Origin: Annona cherimola | Taxonomy: Eukaryota > Streptophyta > Magnoliopsida > Magnoliales > Annonaceae | Length of the DNA stretch: 64,000 bases | NCBI GenBank assembly: GCA_030490835.1 | Contig: CM059975.1 | Span: forward strand, 48,041,174-48,105,173 | Reading direction: 5' to 3' | In this document: positions 60,701 through 64,000 of the stretch, piece by piece | Layout of the letters: each line of letters opens with the position of its first letter | How positions within the stretch are numbered: position 1 is the stretch's first letter | The notes under the pieces: generated by a model | The model's database searches: none | Told to the model about the DNA's origin: nothing | The model's input: the letters and a program-made list of their open reading frames with translations, nothing else | Position numbers and translations under genes: made by a program

Positions 60701-61748
60701 ACCCTTTAATTCATATATTAATTTGGTGTTAAAAAAAATTATAAAAATGGCAGCAATAAATCACATTTCTGAACGTCACTTTGCCCATAAGATGTCCACG
60801 GTTTTCAGCTGCATATATCTGCCTTTAAATATTTTTTTATTGCTGAAAAACTTCATTATTGCATGCACTTGTCATGTACTTGCATCTCAAGAACTTATAC
60901 TTATATTTTAAAAATTTTAAAAATCAAAATATGCACCAAACAGCCCCTTTGGACATCCCCTTATTGCCACCTTAGCTATGCTCTTGTAGCTTCATCATGG
61001 TGAGCATTAAATGGCTGGATAATTCATGCATTTATGCATTTCAAATAATTGCACAAAATCCCCAAGGAATGGCCTGCAATTGCCACCTCAAATTCCATTC
61101 CCATCATGCATTTATGTTTGGTACACTAGCATTAAATGAGATGTACTCATGTGACACATTAGTCAAACATGGTCACCTTTTTCAATGCAGGTATTTTTCT
61201 CACATTTAATGCTTAATCCAAGCCATTCAAAATAAACATCTCACAATTTCATTCAACCGTTTCAAATTTCATCTCAATCCGAGTTTCCTAGCTCCCGTCA
61301 TAGCCGTTTAAAGTTAACGGTTGAAATTGAAATATGATCAATAAATCATAATTCTCATTTCATCAAGAATTTTCATAACCCATTTATTCCATAATATCGA
61401 GCCTAACATTAATGATTTCTATTTCAAATTTCACTTGAGTTATGAATTTTTCAATGTTTTTCCATTAAACTTGTCAATTTCCAAACCAATGCTCCTAATC
61501 CATTTTAAATAATGGAAAATGATTTTCCTTAATATATTTGCACATTTAAATCACAAATGATTTATTCTAAACCCATTGTCTCATTTTAGCTCAAAATGAT
61601 TAATCACATCATTATTGCTAATTCGTAATCCTAATTGCAATAATTAGCAAAAATCATAAAATACCTTCATAATTCCATAATTCCCAAATAAACATCATAT
61701 ACATGATTGATGCATACACATGGGTCCTACATGGGTTAGGGTTTCCCA
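57756..61748 (-). mobile_element. Solo LTR G, 4.0 kb, reverse
   Basis: The reverse complement starts TGGGAAACCCTAACC and ends GGGGTGCCACA. Perfect duplication gaatt flanks it. It is 3993 bp with no primer site or polypurine tract. Its minus-strand sequence shares the terminal module (a form of GATCAGGGCAACAATCC, then GGGTTTGGGGTGCCACA) with F2 and F3, but the rest matches F3 LTRs only loosely, so G is a separate relative. No ORF with a recognisable domain. Confidence 0.93.
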
Positions 61749-61753
61749 GAATT

Positions 61754-61970
61754 ATTTCAATAAAAGAAGATATGAATGATTTTATGATGATATGGATAAG
61801 TCCAATGATAATGAATGTATGTCTATGTGATGAAAGAAAAAGAAAAAAAATTGGACGAGATCCAATTAAGAACCCACCGCGTGATCAGGGCAACAATCCT
61901 GACTCACATTTACCAATCGACAAGATCCCGGAGTAAGGCCTATGTGGACGCCTCGGGTCGGGGCGCCACA
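61754..61970 (+). mobile_element. F2 3' LTR, last piece
   Basis: This is the last 217 bases of the 3' LTR, almost the same as 52426-52647, ending in GGGGCGCCACA at 61970. Confidence 0.94.
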
Positions 61971-61975
61971 TCAAG

Positions 61976-64000
61976 CTAGGAATGTTTGGATTCAAAGTTG
62001 CTTAGATTCAAGTAAGTATGGATTGAGTTTTGGATTCTTGAAACCTAAGTTTCTTCTCTCAAGTTATGGGTCATGAATATTGATTTATAATGAACTTTTA
62101 AAGGATGAGTTATAATGCCTTGATATGGGTATTGAATGATTTTTGAAAGATTTAAATGAAATCAATAGTTCAAGAGAGTGAAAATAGAAGTTTAGGTTGG
62201 ATTTTGAGATGAAAGCCAACTTGGAAAATCTCAAAAACCCTAAACTAAACTGTTGTATGATTTGAGCATGTTGATTTGGATGTAATTCATGTTCTTTTCA
62301 ACTACATATGATGATTTAAGCATTGGTTGATGATTTTAGCAAATATGAAACCCTAAGTTTCAAGAAAGACTCGATTTCTCCATTTTTGGGTTAAAAATGA
62401 TAAAAGGAAGTGCTCAAATTGTTTATGGATGAATTTTAGTGTAAAGTACCCTAAATTAAGGACCCTTTGGACAGTCTAAGTGAACTGGATGAGTTTGCCC
62501 TAAATCTGATTTTTTAGAGTACATGTATGGAACGTCCAAACGGGGGCCAAAACGGGTATTTTCCATATGATTTTTGTTGTTGTTTGTAATGAAATGATTT
62601 ATGGATGTTATGGAGGGTAAATTTCCCTATGTTTAAGGTAATTTGAGTGTCCAAAAGTGCTTGGAAAGATATGCCCCTAAATCTGATTTTAAGGATATAT
62701 GTATGCACACATCAAACCAGGTCAAAATGGATACCATACATGCTTAAGATGTTGTTGTATGTATGATTATTGAATTATCTCAAAGGTTGATATTTATTTA
62801 TGAAGCTTAAAACGTCACTTATGTGCTTAAAATGAGCATGGACGTAGAAAAGGTGAAAAATGGATGAAAAATGATAAATGGGTGAAATAAATCCCCAAAT
62901 GTTGATTTATGAATTATAATTATGTATTTACCTTAAATATGGGTTTAAAACACAATAAGGAATGGATGGTATGATGCGCAAGTGAGTGCGATGTATGTAT
63001 ACCTAACTTGAAATTCAAGTGGGTTATGTATGTTAATGGATTATGGGTTGGAAAGCTGAGCAAGCAAATGAAAATGTTATGAACACAATGTCATTCTTAT
63101 ATGTATAGGGAAAGGCAAAGAGATAAGCGATAAGGAAAGCTAAGGCGAAGCAGGTAAGCAAACAATTTTCTAAATGCTTTTCGTTTTATCACAATATGAT
63201 AAAATGATTGCAAATGATATTCTAAATGTTTCAAACTATTTTTCAATTGATTGATGAATTATTTCCAAGTTATTTAAGGATGACCATTCCTTTACTTCAA
63301 TATGTGTTGAAATGTTTTTCAATTATGATAAATGAATTGTTTTCTGTTTCGCAAGTATTTATGAAAAGTGATGAAGCATGGATTTAAACGATGTTTTATT
63401 GAAACGATGTTTAAAAGGGATGGTGCAAAGAATTCTCTACATGAGAATGACAAGATGCCATGTGTAAGAGGTATATAATTTCGGGATAACTAAAAGTCAT
63501 GCATGGAATGGAAATCAAGTAGGCTAGTCAAGGCAGAAAGCAGGACAAGGAGTCCGCCCTTGACGTTGCCAAGTCGGAAGGTCCGGCGCCAAGGATGGAA
63601 AGGATCATGTCATGAAAGAATGTTCTCCGAGCTAGCGTACCGTCACATGAAGGATAATGTCATGAATGGAAATGATACATTTGCACATCCAATGTTTACG
63701 AAAGGTTTATGAATGGTTTTTGTAATGATTTCTGCCCCGCAGGTAGTTAATCACTTGCTAAGTTCTCCTACCAAATGGAGAGAAATTCTTTTAAATAATG
63801 TTGCCTTCAAAATGAGTTGCCTGAAAATCTTATAGCTTGCTTATTGAGTTTCAACTCACGTTTTGTTTTTCAAACCCAAAGACTGGTGAAAGGAAGGAGG
63901 CAAGGAGCACAAGTGGAGATTCAAGAATGAATGAATTCTTATGAACACCTGTATATGCCTTTATGTATGAATGATGACATTAAATTGTGATTTAATGTTT
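61976..64000 (+). mobile_element. F3 LTR D, right piece
   Basis: This continues LTR D from 49740. It aligns with B near 41155-42300 (ACTTGAAATTCAAGTGGG near 63006) and then with segments of the family's 3' half (GCCAAGTCGGAAGGTCCGGCG near 63569, GTTTCAACTCACGTTTTG near 63847). Its end lies beyond the window. No credible ORF. Confidence 0.82.

Larger units (their letters stand above)
49741..61970 (+). mobile_element. F2 element with two LTRs and no coding region
   Basis: 5' LTR 49741-52647, internal DNA 52648-53341, 3' LTR 53342-61970 (about 2.93 kb after removing two insertions). The flanks tcagg (49736-49740) and tcaag (61971-61975) differ at one base, consistent with an old 5-bp duplication; intact relatives read GGATTCAAGCTA here. 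The primer site (tRNA-Met type) and polypurine tract are present, but the internal 694 bp codes for nothing. It is therefore a non-autonomous derivative. The primer site and polypurine tract resemble those of plant gypsy chromoviruses. That assignment is an inference. Confidence 0.92.

Noticed and set aside
48424..64000. A possible host gene in the AT-rich stretch
   Set aside because: All stretches align with LTR families; remaining ORFs are short and lack domains.

Overview
This window is plant nuclear DNA made entirely of nested LTR retrotransposons. I found no host gene, tRNA, rRNA, CRISPR array or bacterial feature. A plant origin rests on a decayed Ty1/copia element of the SIRE/Maximus type, a decayed Ty3/gypsy element of the Athila type with a plant-specific third ORF, plant tRNA primer-binding sites and very long AT-rich LTRs. 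The depth of nesting suggests pericentromeric or other silenced heterochromatin in an angiosperm with many repeats. The species cannot be named from the sequence.

Four LTR families explain almost every base. (1) Copia LTR, 1.5-1.7 kb (TGTTGGAAA...GACCAACA), carries palindromic AAGTCG/GTCGAC repeats. (2) Family F2, about 2.5-3.5 kb (TGTGAAACCCC...GGCGCCACA). (3) Family F3 and its relative G, 4-6 kb (TGTGATACCCAGACC...GGCGCCACA). (4) Athila LTR, about 1.65 kb (TGATAACTCG...CTCGTCA).

Layout. 1-813 is a forward copia LTR end. 814-10604 is a minus-strand copia element: internal region 814-5494, and a 5' LTR split by a reverse F2 solo LTR (6640-10105). 10605-15092 is a forward F2 LTR that holds a copia solo LTR (12320-13888). 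15093-15538 and 37895-39839 are pieces of an F3-like sequence called A. Inside A is a reverse Athila solo LTR (15539-16083 plus 36831-37889), and inside that is a full-length Athila element (16084-36825) with gag, protease, RT, RNase H, integrase and a third ORF. That element is broken by an F2 solo LTR (18278-22296, itself holding a copia solo LTR at 20180-21714), a copia solo LTR (26886-28508) and another F2 solo LTR (30362-33421). From 39840 an F3 LTR called B starts. It holds a 5.9 kb F3 solo LTR called C (42307-48215), and then F3 LTR D from 48424. D holds an F2 element with both LTRs and only 694 bp of non-coding internal DNA (49741-61970). The 3' LTR of that element holds a copia solo LTR (54625-56317) and a 4.0 kb reverse solo LTR G (57756-61748). 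D runs off the window at 64000.

The boundaries were fixed from target-site duplications (TSDs) read directly. Nine insertions have perfect 5-bp TSDs: actag, atatc, gtaag, tggag, cttct, ggtct, atctg, cgttc and tgata. A tenth, for G, is gaatt. Two more have one mismatch (cttgt/cttct and tcagg/tcaag). All protein-coding parts are relics with stops and frameshifts, so nothing here is expected to make a working transposon product. I found no convincing new biological system. The most interesting signals are in the LTRs: repeated short motifs, palindromes, a terminal hairpin that appears to covary, a duplicated primer-binding site and the order of insertions.
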